From Mangifera indica (lineage: Eukaryota; Streptophyta; Magnoliopsida; Sapindales; Anacardiaceae): a stretch of 64,000 bases of DNA. A program made the translations under genes and the position numbers. This document shows, in pieces, positions 22,418-34,300 of the stretch (position 1 is the first letter of the stretch; every line of letters starts with the position of its first letter). The notes under the pieces were generated by a model, which made no database searches, was not told the origin of the DNA, and saw nothing but the letters and a program-made list of their open reading frames with translations. The DNA is taken from the NCBI RefSeq assembly GCF_011075055.1, contig NC_058151.1:7892251-7956250 (forward strand), written 5' to 3'.

Positions 22418-23625
22418 ATGGGGCGTATATGTGTTGTTCCTCTTTTAGAAGTTGTTGAACAAGGTGCAATTACATGGAGAACATGTGCGGTAAGGTTCTT
22501 TCTTGGCAAAAGACCGTCGTTCTTGACTATTAAGAGATCTTTGGAGAAGATTTGGACTTCTTATGGCCTCACAGATGTTATGACTTCTAGGCAAGGTGTT
22601 TTTATTCTTAAGTTTCAAGACCTTGATAGAGTTACTAGAGCTATTGAAAAGAGACAACTAACTATTGTAGGACAACCGTTTCTTGTTAGGAAATGGTCCA
22701 TGAACCTCTCTATGTTGATTAATTATGTCAAGAAGGTGGCTTTTTGGGTCCGAATGTATGGCATCCCCATTGAATTTTGGACTCCGAAAAGCCTCAGTTA
22801 TATAGCAAGTGTTATTAGAAATCCTCTTTATGTGGATTCTATCACTGAAGAAGGAACAAGATTGGATTATGCAAAATTTGTATTGAGATCAAGGTGGAGA
22901 CGGAATGCCCTGATTCTATTTGCCTATCTTTGTCGAATGGAGAATGCATGGTAATTAATGTAGAATATAACTGGAAACCTTTTAAATGCAATGGATGTTA
23001 ATATTTTGGACATTCCACTGCCAATTGCACCTTAGCAATTAAGCTAGGTGGTAACTCATCTTCATGTAAAATATTAGAGGATGTGGTTGGAACTGTGTTA
23101 TCTAAGAAGCTAAATGGGAAAGACAAAATGTTGCGAGAAGCTTAAGGCTATGACAAGAAAACCAAGGGCAAGTTGGTGGAGATGCAAAAACCTTTGGTAG
23201 AGAATATGTTAACTTATAAGAGTAACAAATTCTCTGCTCTAGCTATTAAGGAGTCCCATGAGCATGATAAAGTGGGAATAGTGCTGAATGAGGAGGAGAA
23301 CCATGAGACTACCAATAATGTTGCAATAGTGGAAGGAAATAAGTTCGAGAGTGCAACCAGCACATCAAAGAAGATTTGTCAATCTACGATAGTAAGTGAA
23401 ATTGTTCGTGAGTATGATGAAGTTTCCATAAATACCATAAACAATGTAAATGGTGAAAAGGATCCAGATCAAGGTGCCTCTCCAGCAATGGTCCCTTTTG
23501 GTAGAAAACTTAAGGTGGATGAGATGGATTTTAAGAAGAAGGATGCTGACATAAAAAGTAGAAATTTAAGGAAGAAATTGGCAAAACAGAAGAAAGCAAT
23601 GTCCCCTCTTCCTTTATCCAAATGA
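22418..23625 (+). pseudogene. LINE 2 ORF1 (DUF4283-type, zinc knuckle)
   Basis: Open 22418-22954: FFLGKRPSFLTIKRSLEKIW, VFILKFQDLDRVTRAIEK, FWVRMYGIPIEFWTPKSLSY and NPLYVDSITEEGTRLDYAKF, the DUF4283 core of plant LINE/retroelement ORF1. The knuckle at 22987-23028 reads C-N-G-C-stop-Y-F-G-H-S-T-A-N-C: all four ligands are intact but a TAA sits between them. A second open piece, 23173-23625, is a Lys/Glu-rich tail ending LPLSK. Its TGA overlaps the ATG of ORF2 as ATGA (23622-23625). ORF1 may begin upstream of 22418 (the same frame reads KLEFFRPKGRDA before it). Confidence 0.82.
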
Positions 23626-24539
23626 CCAAATTTGCATGTTGGAATATTAGGGGCTTTAATGCTCCTATCAAGCAAAGGGAGGTTAGACATTTCATTCTTC
23701 ATAATAATATTGATTTCATAGTTGTGCTAGAGACTAAAGTAGGGAACAATAATTTAGTTTGAGTGAATCGTAATATTTGAAAGGATTGGGAGTATGACAA
23801 CAATAATGTTGTATGCCCCAATGGGAGAATTTGGTTAGGGTGAAACAAAAAGGCTATCAGAATAGACATTAAAGAGAATACTCATATGGCTATATCTATA
23901 GTGTATCGATTCAATCAACCATTGGATAGGAGAAGTCTTTGGAAAGAAATTGTTAAATATTCAAAGCGATCAGAGGTCCGAATGAAAATATTGGAGGGGC
24001 TTCGTGAGGAGATACGTATTGCGATGATTTAAACAATTATTATAGAGATTCCAATTTAGATGACCTTCGATATATAAGGAACCATCTCACGTGGAGTAAT
24101 TTTAGTAAAGGGCAAAAAAGATTAGCTTGTAAATTGGATAGAGCTCTTGTCAATGAGTGTTGGAAAGATGTCTTTGCAGATTCTTTGGCCATCTTTCTTA
24201 ACCCTTCTATCTTAGATCACTCTCCCTGTATTGTAACTTGTGGAGGTAATGAAGAGAGGAGGAAAGTCCCTTTTAAATTTTTCAACATGTGGGTGAAACA
24301 TGAAAATTGCCTTAGTATTATTAGGAAGACTTGGAAAGATGATTTCAGAGGCAGCCCTATGTTCAACCTTGTTAACAAACTCAAGAGATTAAAAAGGAGA
24401 ATTAAGAAAGCTAAATAGGGATGGCTTTTGGAAAATTTCAGATTAGGTGATAGAAGCTAAAAATATGGTAAAGGATATTCATAATAGACTTCATAACAAC
24501 CCTTTTGATAAAAACTTAGCTAGGGAAGAAAAGGTTTAG
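23622..24539 (+). pseudogene. LINE 2 ORF2 endonuclease
   Basis: The ATG at 23622 opens MTKFACWNIRGFNAPIKQ, then IVVLETKVGNN: the W-N-x-R-G and E-T-K motifs of the APE-like endonuclease, with N and E ligands retained. The DH motif appears at about 24217 (PSILDHSPCIVTC). Stops near 23760, 23842 and 24030 and a frame change separate the pieces. The piece 24134-24418 continues with KVPFKFFNMWVKHENCLSII, the usual spacer after the endonuclease. Confidence 0.82.
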
Positions 24540-26189
24540 TTGGAGAAATATAGAAGTCTAAGTTGGGTGGAAGAATCTTTGGCTTGCCAAAAAGCAAAGG
24601 TCCATTGGCTCAAAGAAGGGGATCAAAGTACTAAATATTTCTTCAAATGCATTAAAGCTCATAGGAATATAAATTATATTAAAGGTGTATGCCTTGAAGA
24701 TGGAACTTTTGTGAGTGCCATGGTAGATGTGAAAAAGGAATTTGTTAGCTACTTCAAAAAGGTACTCAACTCCTTAGCTTTATGTAATCCTAATATTGAG
24801 GGGATTAAAAGGTTGGTTACTTTTCGAATGAAGTTTCAAGACAGAGAGACCATGATTAAGGATGTAGAAGAGGATGAAATCAAATCTACAATCTTTGCCA
24901 TGGACAACAATAAGGTTTCCGGTTCAGATGGTTATGGTACTTATTTTTTAAGGCAGCTTGGGAGGTTGTAGGGAATTATGTGGTTAAAGCAATTAAATAC
25001 TTCTTCTCCTCGGGTAATCTCCTTAGAGAGGTAAATTGCAATATCCTTGCACTTATTCCTAAGGTTGCTAACCCTAAACCTTTCTCTTTGCAAGGACTAT
25101 ATGCCTATAGCATGCTACAATACAATTTACAAATGCATCTCCAAAATTCTTGCTAACCGCCTCAAAGTCATCTTCTTTAATTTCATTGATAAAGCCCAAA
25201 GTGCCTTTGTGGGTGGATGAAACATTGGTGAAAACAATATGCTTTGTCAAGACCTTATACACAACTATCACAAAATTAGCAAAGATAAGAAGTGTGCTAT
25301 GAAGATAGACCTTATGAAGGCTAATGACTTAGTGCTTTGGGAGTTCATTCTTACAATCCTTGAAATTATTGGCATTCCGGACAAATTCATTAGTTGGATT
25401 AAAAGTTGTATCACGCCCCTTTCTTTCTCTTTGGGTATCAATGGTGATTTAGTGCGTTTCTTCAAGAGCTCTCATGGTTTAAGACAAGGAGACCCACTTT
25501 CCTCTTATCTTTTTGTCATCACGATGGAGGTTCTTTCCTAATTGCTTGGGGAACTTAAGAATAACCTCTCTTTTGGCCATCATTGGAAATGTAAGAAGAA
25601 CAATATAACTCACTTATGTTTTGTCGATGATCTTATCTTATTTTGTAGGGCAGACAGTGATTTTATCTCCCTCATGAAAGACAATCTTATCCTCTTCCAT
25701 AAATGGTCTGGGCTTCAAATAAACCTTGCTAAAAGCAACATCTTCTTTTCCAGAGTATCCCAAGAGGAGAAGCTTAATCTCTCAGCAACTATCAATATAG
25801 AGGTGGGTGAATTTCTATTCAAATATTTTGGTGTACCAATCACTTCTTCAAAACTCAAAGGTAGTGATTACAAGTTGCTTATTCACAAGATTGTTAGAAG
25901 AATAACCATGTGGCGTAGCAAGTTCCTATCTTATACGAGTAGACTTATCCTTATAAAGGCAATCCATTTTAGCATCCAAGTGTATTGGTCTTCCATTTTT
26001 ATTCTCCCATCAGGTGTCCATAAAGAGATTGATGAAATTCTAAAGGTGTTTCTTTGGGGTGATGCTTCTATGGATGGTAAAAAAGCCAAAGTCGTTTGGG
26101 ATAAGGTTTGTGTTCTGAAAGTGAAGGGTGGCTTAGGTATAATAAGGAGTAAATCATGGAATAAAACTACCATTATTAAGAACATATGA
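24540..26189 (+). pseudogene. LINE 2 reverse transcriptase
   Basis: Pieces in order: WLKEGDQSTKYFFKCIKAHR (24600), the finger region with IFAMDNNKVSGSDGYG (24890), broken blocks around 25090-25240 (AFVGG, N-N-M-L-C-Q), HNYHKISKDKKCAMKIDLMK (25260), GLRQGDPLSSYLFVITMEVLS (25480), and the catalytic HLCFVDDLILFCRADSDF (25615). Plant LINEs usually have F-A-D-D; here F-V-D-D, as in LINE 1, with both aspartates kept. Then come SNIFFSRVS, YFGVPI and thumb residues. The longest open segment, 25542-26189, has 215 codons. Main breaks lie at 24971, 25074-25239 and 25541. Confidence 0.9.
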
Positions 26190-27118
26190 AAGATCCTCTT
26201 TGACAAGAATAATTCGCTTTGGGTGGAATGGGTTAAAGCCAACAAGCTAAAAGGTAAATGTTTTTGGGAAATAAAACCTAATGGTGAGAGTTCTTGGGTT
26301 TGGAGGAAACTTTTAGGCCTAAGAGAGCTAATGAAGCCTAAGTTCAAGAAGATCATTGGCAATAGAGAAAACACTTTTCTTTGGCATGATAATTGGCACC
26401 TTTGTGGACTATTGCTTGACAAATATGGCCCCCGAGTTATCTATGATTCAAGTATCCTTAAACACAAGTTAGTTAAAGAAGTAGTCATTGGTCATAGGTG
26501 GAAATGGTCGGTGGCCGCTTCATGTCACCTCTTGGAGATAAAGGAATCACTAACTTGCTGCCCAACGGGAAGAGAGGACTCCCTAATTTAGACCCTTAAC
26601 TCCAATGGCATCTTCTCTATCAAATCGACTTGGGACGTGATTCGCCTCAAGAGAGAAAGGGTTTCTTGGCACAACCTTATTTGGTTCAAAAGACATTTTC
26701 TAAGACATTCTTTCATTGCTTGGTTGGGTATTAGAGGCAAACTTATGAAAAAGGATAAATTAGTAAGAATAGGCCTTGTCTCTCACAATGTGTGCCTTTT
26801 ATGCAATGAGAAACCAGAAAGCATAGATCATCTTTTTTTCAACTGCACTTTTAGCTCTCAAATCTGGAATGGGGTACTTAATCTTTGTCATTTAAATCTC
26901 AATCCTCTACCTTGGGTCCCTTTAGTTGAGGACTTGGCTAGACATTGGAAGGAAGACAACTTCAAGAACATTGTGAGTAAATTATGTTTTGGTGTAACCA
27001 TCTGCTACATTTGGAAGATTAGAATGACATTTGCTTTAGACGAGTTAGACTATCCAAGGAGAGAGTAACTATGCTTATAAAGGAATGTGTTAGAGAACAG
27101 GTGGCTTACTTGGATAAC
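26190..27118 (+). pseudogene. LINE 2 RT C-terminus with zf-RVT domain
   Basis: Starts SSWVWRKLLGLRELMKP and WHDNWHLCGLL, then at 26637-27068 (143 codons) FKRHFLRHSFIAWLGIRGKL, VCLLCNEKPESIDHLFFNC and FSSQIWNG. The zf-RVT pattern C-x2-C-x5-E-x2-D-H-L-F-F-x-C is intact: C-L-L-C, the DHLFF block and the last C are all present. A TAG near 26588 breaks the frame upstream. The region ends where the copia-2 element inserts at GTTAG (27119). Confidence 0.85.
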
Positions 27119-27123
27119 GTTAG

Positions 27124-27508
27124 TGTTAGAAACAATTAAACATGTCAGGATCATAATCTGTGAAATTTGTAAATACGAATTTACATACCCGTTTCTGTTT
27201 TCGATGAAGCGTCTTCAAATTCTACGCGAGGTGTTGACGTTAGTTTGTTTCCACGATGTCATTTGCCCACGTACTAATTTCTATTTGGGAGACTAATTTA
27301 CTATGCACTGGTTTTGGCAGGAAAGAAGAGTTCTCTGTGAAAATGACATTCTCTCATCACTTCTCATAACTTTGCTTTAGGAGGCAGTTAGGACTTTATA
27401 TTAGAGTCCAACTGCCAATAATAACCCCTAATAATCACTGATAACTGCCTTTGGCAGTTAATCAAATTGGGTTGGGTCGACCCATCATGGGTGGACCCGG
27501 ATCCAATA
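27124..27508 (-). repeat. Copia-2 3' LTR (385 bp)
   Basis: Left copy of the LTR pair. On the plus strand it begins TGTTAGAAACAATT and ends GGATCCAATA, where the expected terminal CA (plus strand) has become TA. Just inside it on the minus strand is GTGAGTAGGAGA, a weak polypurine tract. Confidence 0.93.
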
Positions 27509-28599
27509 TCTCCTACTCACACATGATGGAAGACCCGAACCAAATGCTTAGCCACAAAAATCTCATATAGCAGTACGTTTTATACTTACAAATGTGTCGT
27601 GCGATCTCGCGAGCAACTTGCACTTGGGAGCTAAATACTATGTATCTGTTAGGAATAGCATAGTCGCTTCAACTCGAATAAAACAAAAATAAAGCGTTAG
27701 GCTCACAGCATCCTAGACTTACTCGATAACACCAGCTCCCTTTAATCCCTCATTTTTTATCGTGTTATTTTCCTATGTATCCATGATCAAGTCTAATCTC
27801 CATATAAGTGACATGATCGGCTAGCCAATGGACACACGTAATATATATAAGTCTTCCTCTTTTACTCGAAATTCTCAATTTAAACTTAGCTGTTTTTCTA
27901 GTTATGTTTCATAGATCGAATCATGTGTGGTCATAGGTTCCAAGCTAAGATAGCAACACTAAGAGTAAATATCGAACAACAGTAAAGAGTCAAAGGGTAC
28001 CAACATGAGTTAATCCTCATAAAGTCTCACACAGTGAAGGAACAGGGATTCATCTTTCCACTACTTTAACTGATCATCTTACTTATGCACACATGGTATG
28101 AATCATGTGCTACAATGTGTATTTTCTCAAATGTCATTTACAACATTGTACAGATCTTAGTTCAGTCGCTACCCCGAGTGCCTAACCTGAGTTCTTAATC
28201 ATCTTCACACTTGTAGGTATTTATTTATATTAAGAACTCATATCTGGCATTCACAAGTTATTTGGACGTAAGGAATCCAAATCGGTTATTTTCAAATGTA
28301 TCTATTCATGACCTCATCTTGATCAATCATCAAGGCGACATTTTTATTTCAATAAATCTTTTCTCGAGAAATTTGTCTCCCATTGGTATGCTCTCTCAGC
28401 ATCACAATTCTCAAGAATAATGTCTCATCTTTGCTTGCTCTCTTAGCGCCAAAGGCGATTGCTCGTGTGAGTGAGCCAATCTCTAACTTGTGTGACATTA
28501 TAATCTTATTGAGCTAAAAACGATGTGTATACAGTGAAAACCCAAGAATTTCGGGACATAAGTTCAAAACATAAAATAAACTTAAATTCATGGTTTTCG

Positions 28600-29050
28600 A
28601 CGTTGTGTCATCAGTACAATATATAAGCTCAACACTCATCAATCATTGTCTACGCAATCCAAGAAATTTAACATGTGCAAGATATACTTTTCTTGGAAGA
28701 ATCTCAATCAAAGGATTAGTGACTATACAATGCGCAGAATTATATTGTACGTTCATTTCCCTCTTGGAAATTGAGTCTCTTATTATATTGTGTCTAGTGT
28801 CGATACGTTTGGTTATCTTATAAAAAAAATAAGATCTTTCATTTCAACAGACAACCATTGCTCTTATAATATTGTCCTGTTTACTCAGATTCACAAAGAA
28901 TCTTCTTAACCAAACAGTTTCTTGCGCATTTACTGAATAAGCTATATACTAGGCTTTCGATGTGGATACGACTACGCACCTCTATTTCTTATCGCTCCAA
29001 GATATAGGTCATTTTGGAGTAAGAAAACTTAGCCGTAATTTAATTTGCGT
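28600..29050 (-). pseudogene. Copia-2 RNase H remnant
   Basis: On the minus strand VVSTSKAXYIAYSVNAQETVW matches the copia RNase H block V-S-T-x-E-A-E-Y-I-A-x-x-x-x-x-x-E-x-x-W. KRIDTRHNIIRD near 28800 matches the T-K-H-I-D-x-x-x-H-F-I-R end. Frameshifts and stops are frequent. RNase H would degrade RNA during reverse transcription. Confidence 0.75.
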
Positions 29051-29149
29051 TGGTTTAAAAACACTTCCCCAACTGGCATCTCAATAGCCAATCAAACGCA
29101 AGTTCGATCCTCAATGACATAATGAATCATCCACAGAGCCTTTTAAATA

Positions 29150-30150
29150 TTAAAATTCTACATACAACCTTTCAGTGCTCTTTTCAACATTTACTTATAT
29201 CGACTAACCAGCCCAATCAAAATAAATATCTGAGCATGTATGCACTATAACATACATAATACATCTGATGGCATCTGAATAGGTAACCTTTGACATTTCT
29301 CTACTTCTATCTTAAGTTTTGGGACATATCTCTTTTGGCTCAATAATTCGTCATTTGTCACAGGAATATTAACGGGTTCACAATATACCATATTGGATTG
29401 TTCTAGAACCTTTTGAATATTACGCTCTTATAACAGAGTCAAAAGTTTTTTTGAACAATTCCTCTAAATGTAAATTCACAATATGTATTATGTTTTCCCA
29501 CATCCTGCAAGTCAAAGATATGGACAACTATCCTTTGTTGATTATCACTTACTTCAAATCATTTCTAGCTATTTATACATCATCACACACATTGATAGAA
29601 TTACAAATTTGTCATCAAACTTTGTCACATAGACATGATGGTCTTGATTAATCATTTCAAAGTTCAAGTACCAGTATCTAAATGACAGTTTTAGGTCATT
29701 CAATGTCTTTGAAGCTCGCACACTCTGCGCTTCAGATCTATGACAACAAGATCTATATCTCATTTCATGTAGATTTCTTTGTCAAGTTTTCCACTAAGGA
29801 AAATTGTCTTGACATTCATCTGGTGTAATTCTAAATTTAAATGTGTTATCATAGCTAGAACCAAATATATTGAAGTAAATATTATAAATGACGAAAAATA
29901 TCTTTCTACACAATCTATACCTTCTCATTGGGTATAGTTTTTCGCTATTAAGCAAAATTGTATCTATTTATTGAGACATCCACCTTACGGCTAATTCAGG
30001 AAACTCATTCATTCCCAATGAATTTTTGATTTGGCGATAAGTCAACCAAAACCTAGAATTGGTTTGTTTTCTTAGTATTTTATCTCTTCTTCCAATGCAT
30101 TTCAAAATTTTCTTATCAAATTATGGGACACTTATTTCAGGTTTTTCATC
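29150..30150 (-). pseudogene. Copia-2 reverse transcriptase remnant
   Basis: The open piece 29763-29569 reads LNDLKLSFRYWYLNFEMINQ and FVILSMCV, equivalent to the family block G-L-K-Q-A-S-R-Q-W-Y-x-K-F-D and the approach to Y-V-D-D. At about 29597 GATGAT (D-D) is still present but a one-base loss puts it out of frame. The remainder is too broken to read continuously. Confidence 0.7.
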
Positions 30151-30689
30151 ATCTTAAGGAGTGGATATGAAAACCTTGTTTTCACTTAAAAAACATCATT
30201 TGAATACTTTTGGACGTTCACTCCAATGCAATTGAGAATTAATGCTCTCACTATCTGAAATAGATTAAAGCTTAATCTCAATGCTCCCACTAGGGTGAGA
30301 TGAATGAAGCAAACAATTAAAAAATCATTACTCCTACTATCCGAAATAGGCTGGAGCACAATTACATTTGCTTCCACTAACTAGAACAAGTATAGGTCTT
30401 ATATCTTAGGACTCAACCAATGGTTGTTAAGATATACCCATCTTCATTCTTTTCTCATCTTATTCAGATGAAACCTTTTATCAATATCATCCCTATTAAG
30501 AAAAATATCCTCTATGAATGTAATATCTCTAATACAAGTCTAGTTAATCTTCCAACGAAATCCTCCCTAATGAACATATACCCTTTGGAGTGCTCAACGT
30601 ATCTGATAAAGATACATTCATTTCTTCTTAGTCCCAATTATTCAAACTTATGGGAAAAGTTATGGATCGATATTGCTAACCACTGAGGT

Positions 30690-31496
30690 TGCAATCAATT
30701 ATCTCAGATTTTCTATCTGACCATAACTCATAGGGAGTGGAAGTGACTGGATTAGTAGGCAATCGGTTAAGTTCTCAAGCAGCAATAAATATCATATCAT
30801 CACAAAGTGACTTGACGTTTTGCTTGCGCTTTCACTGACTTAACCATTTCCAATAGAGTTCAATTACTCTTCTTCGCTACACCGGTTGTTGCGAAGTTTT
30901 GGAATTACTATTTACCATACTATTTATTTCATTACTCAGTTCTTTGAACTGTTGGAACAAATGCTCAAGATCTCGGTGAGTTCATAAAACTCTTATCTAT
31001 TTTGTCTAATTGATTCTCAACCTCAATTATATATAGTGTCTAAAACAGTCTATTGCTTCTGACTTATGAGAGATCAAGTAGACAAGACCAAATCAAGCAT
31101 TGTTATCCTCATTAGTAATGAAAAATGAGATACATTCTCAAACTTTACATTCATAAGAAAATATATATTCCTAAGTATATAGATTGTAAAGGAAGTCAAA
31201 CTCATATAGTTTTGTCAAATGGTTTTTTTAGAAGTTTTTCTAACTAGACAATGCTTACATATGGACAATTCTATTTATGTGAAAGTTCCTAATAAACTTT
31301 CATAAGCCAATTTATTCAACCCATCTTGGCTTACATGCCCTAATGTAGCATGCCATTTATTTGCATTCATTTCCATACACATAAGAGAAGCAAATAATGA
31401 AAAACTTAACATTATCAAAAGTGTAAGGTGACAAACACCATATAACCATTCAACCAACAAACCAAATCTGTAGAAATCAATTCTATCACATTTCAA
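30690..31496 (-). pseudogene. Copia-2 GAG-pre-integrase and integrase remnant
   Basis: 31496-31275 contains NANKWHATLGHVSQDGLNKL, matching the W-H-x-x-L-G-H-V-x-x-x-x-x-x-x-L pre-integrase motif. Just downstream on the minus strand CKHCLVRKTSKK is the integrase zinc-finger CxxC and the K-x-x-x-K region. Around 30750, PLPMSYGQIENL matches the family's P-Y-E-L-W-x-G-x-K-P-x-L. The catalytic core between them is heavily broken. Confidence 0.75.
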
Positions 31497-31689
31497 TAAA
31501 ATACCCAGAGAAATTCAAATTATATCCTAGTTTAAGAAGAACAAGTACTTTGACCAAAATTTGTTGAATATTTTGAGTATATTGGATTTTGTGTAGGTAT
31601 AGGATTCGATCATTTGCAAAACTCATTTGCTTGTGTCTATCCCTCTTACTATAACCTTTATGTTGTTGCCTACATATATCCAATTCACT

Positions 31690-33100
31690 TTATTCAGAGT
31701 TTGATAGAAATCTACTAAAGATCTTCTATCATGAACTACTTGGTCGGTGGCTTCAGAGTCCATAATCCACGTAGGATAATACTCAGTTAATATCATAGTA
31801 CTAGAAAATCAAAGTTTCATCACTTGATTTTAAACAAGACTATCATTTTCATCTCTGTTCATTCACAAGCGATATAATTCTTGTTGCTTCTATCGTAACT
31901 ACTCATCTTGTTTTCGTCTCTTCTTCTAGTACTTTTGCCACTCTTCTCATTTCAATTCCTTGTTCTTATTCTTTGAGCATTAAACGATCTCCTTCCTATA
32001 TTAGGACTTGAGCCACTCACTTTTAAAAGTTGATTCTACAATGTATGCATGAGTATTAAATTCAGCTGCCTCAAGGGCGCTTATCCTCTAATTTTATGTG
32101 GCTAGAATAATTAACAAAAGTCCTTCTTTTCTCACTGTGGGTCATACGTACCTTTATACACTCCCACTATCAAGAAGAAATCATTTTTCTAAATGAACCT
32201 CTTGTTTATGTATCAGGTTATGTGTAGCTGACTTTAGTTTCATAATCAGATTTGACATTCAATCAAATTCAAAAATCAACTGTCATTAGTTGGGAACTAC
32301 AGTTCCTCCAAACTTTTCAAGTAAAACTAGACTTATGGCATATGTAGTTGAACTTTCACGGTACTTATATACCAGATCAATAATCATGAAACTAATCAAG
32401 ATATCACACGAAGTGGATCTTGCTTCTTACATGCGTGATGTACGTTCACATCACGTTTGTGTAAGACACTAATTAGGTTTCTATCCCTTAGTCAGCCATA
32501 ACTAAATCTTAACCTGATTCACAGCCTCTAAAGCCTTTTGCTCATCTAGGATATTATGCATTTCAAATGCCACATGGTTTAATTCTCTCTATTCAGTACC
32601 ATTCTCATTTAAATTAGCCATCATTTTCTAAGATGTAATGGTTAACTAGATCACAGAGACATTTATCAGACACAGCACTATCAATGCAATCAAATGCACA
32701 TCAATTGTCGCAATTATGTATTAAAATTTTAAAATATCTCACATAAGGCACAAAATCGAAAGTTCACTATGTTCCCAATCATCTCCCATGACACAAATGC
32801 TTGACATTTTAAACTTTAATCTAATTGCGCCAATATTAATTCTGGATGAGAATTTCATTAAATTCTACAAATCTCAGAATTCCCACTCTTAACAAATATA
32901 TATGATATAACGAATGCATCATCTATTTTGACTAGGACCATTTCATCAATCCGTATCGATCTTTGAGACACTTTATCCATGATAAAGTCTCTATTACATT
33001 TGCGTTAGGTCAAATACCTCGCATTATGTTAGTTTTGGGAATAACGATAAAATAATGGATATTCTATCGTACATTACTAAGCGTCGCTCTATAGCAAGCT
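31690..33100 (-). pseudogene. Copia-2 gag and protease remnants
   Basis: At about 31775-31690 the minus strand reads YYPTWIMDSEATDQVVHDRR, the copia protease active-site region; the catalytic D-S-G-A is D-S-E-A here. Upstream (31900-33100) is gag-like sequence with no continuous frame; a short piece near 32560-32610 reads EMHNILDEQKALEAVNQ. I cannot place a zinc knuckle with confidence. Confidence 0.6.
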
Positions 33101-33424
33101 GTAATGAATCCACTTAGTCCCAAAAGGTTTCAAATTCTTATCCCGAATAAGATCATTGATTACGGGGATCATATTCACGCATGGATATTTTCTCTTTTCC
33201 AATTAAGAGAATTCAATAGGATATTGATAGTTTTGACATGCAACGTGATGGTCCCTAATCAACAAACTTGCATGAAGTAAAAACATGTATCCCAAAACAC
33301 CATTATGTGTTTTTGGGAGTCGGAATAAGATATTACATATCATTATACACTGTAAGATCGATAGAACACATCTGATATACCGATCCAAGTACTACACAAC
33401 TTCCAAGGACTAGAAAACAAGTTT

Positions 33425-33884
33425 CACGTGCCAATACACGCTGAAAGTGGGTGTTTATGCGCGAAAATAAGCTCATAAGCTCCTTCACGTGCCGAGTAGA
33501 CACCGTATGCGCTTTCACGCGCCCTCACGTGCCAGGGATGACTCAGACGTGCTGTCACGCACCTCTACGCACTAGAAATGGGTTACCATGCACGGTCAAA
33601 TGTTGACCGTTGATTGGTCAACTATTTGATCGTTGACCGATCAATAGTTGATTGGGTTATCCATGGGTCAGGATCTGGGTTGGGAGACCTGATTGACTAA
33701 ACGGGTTAACCCGTTGACCGGTTCGGGTCTTGACCAACCCATTGACCTCCGATTTGGGTAATCGGGGGAGACTCGATTGACTAAACGGGTTAACCCATTG
33801 ACCGGTTCGGGTCTTGACCAACCCGTTGACCTCCGGTTTGGGTAATCGGGTTTTCCTAACCCGATTTTGACCCCAAATCACGTG
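33425..33884. promoter_or_regulatory. G-box and W-box cluster in the copia-2 leader
   Basis: Perfect CACGTG occurs at 33425-33430, 33486-33491, 33526-33531 and 33879-33884. Between 33594 and 33872 I count eleven TTGACC/GGTCAA words (for example 33603-33608, 33633-33638, 33730-33735, 33867-33872). These are the core sites of bZIP/bHLH (G-box) and WRKY (W-box) factors. They lie in the untranslated leader downstream of the 5' LTR. Function is inferred. Confidence 0.55.
33684..33851. repeat. 84-bp tandem duplication in the copia-2 leader
   Basis: Units start at 33684 and 33768 (period 84, a multiple of three), each with GATTGACTAAACGGGTTAAC and three TTGACC words. A few transitions separate them. 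An 83-codon minus-strand frame (33908-33657) runs through both and encodes a repeated ~28-residue segment; no known domain, so I do not call it a gene. Confidence 0.9.
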
Positions 33885-34286
33885 ATGAACCCTAATCTTG
33901 CTGTCCATCTAATTGGCCATTTTTCGATGACAATACCATGGGGCTTTTGTAGTCCAGTCTACGCGAAGTCCAATCGTTCCAATTTTCGACGCCAATGGCA
34001 CTGAAATCCATTGAAACGGCGAGCAAGAAAGACACGCCTTAGGTCTTAGATTTGGGTCTATTTCGATCGATTTCGGGGTTAATTCAAGTCGTTTTTCAAT
34101 TTAAAAATATGCAATATCATTCCTAGCATTCATCCAACATGTTTCCCAACACCAATTTCATGCAATTTTGGCCGAATTTAAATTCGTCCCCAAAAGTGAA
34201 ATTTTAAACAAACTTCTATATACAGATTCTAATTGGCATAATACACGTAATACCATTCACAGAAAACATAACAAATATGTATCCTA

Positions 34287-34299
34287 GGCTCTGATACCA
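34287..34299 (-). other. Copia-2 primer-binding site
   Basis: On the minus strand TGGTATCAGAGCC matches all 12 bases of the initiator tRNA-Met complement TGGTATCAGAGC and continues one further base. One base (A at 34300) separates it from the LTR. Confidence 0.92.
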
Positions 34300-34300
34300 A

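Noticed and set aside
28590..28823. Plus-strand open frames within copia-2 (28590-32472)
   Set aside because: They are antisense to copia RNase H, RT and gag remnants and show no domain of their own.
33657..33908. An 83-codon gene on the minus strand
   Set aside because: It is created by an 84-bp tandem duplication in a copia leader and has no known domain.
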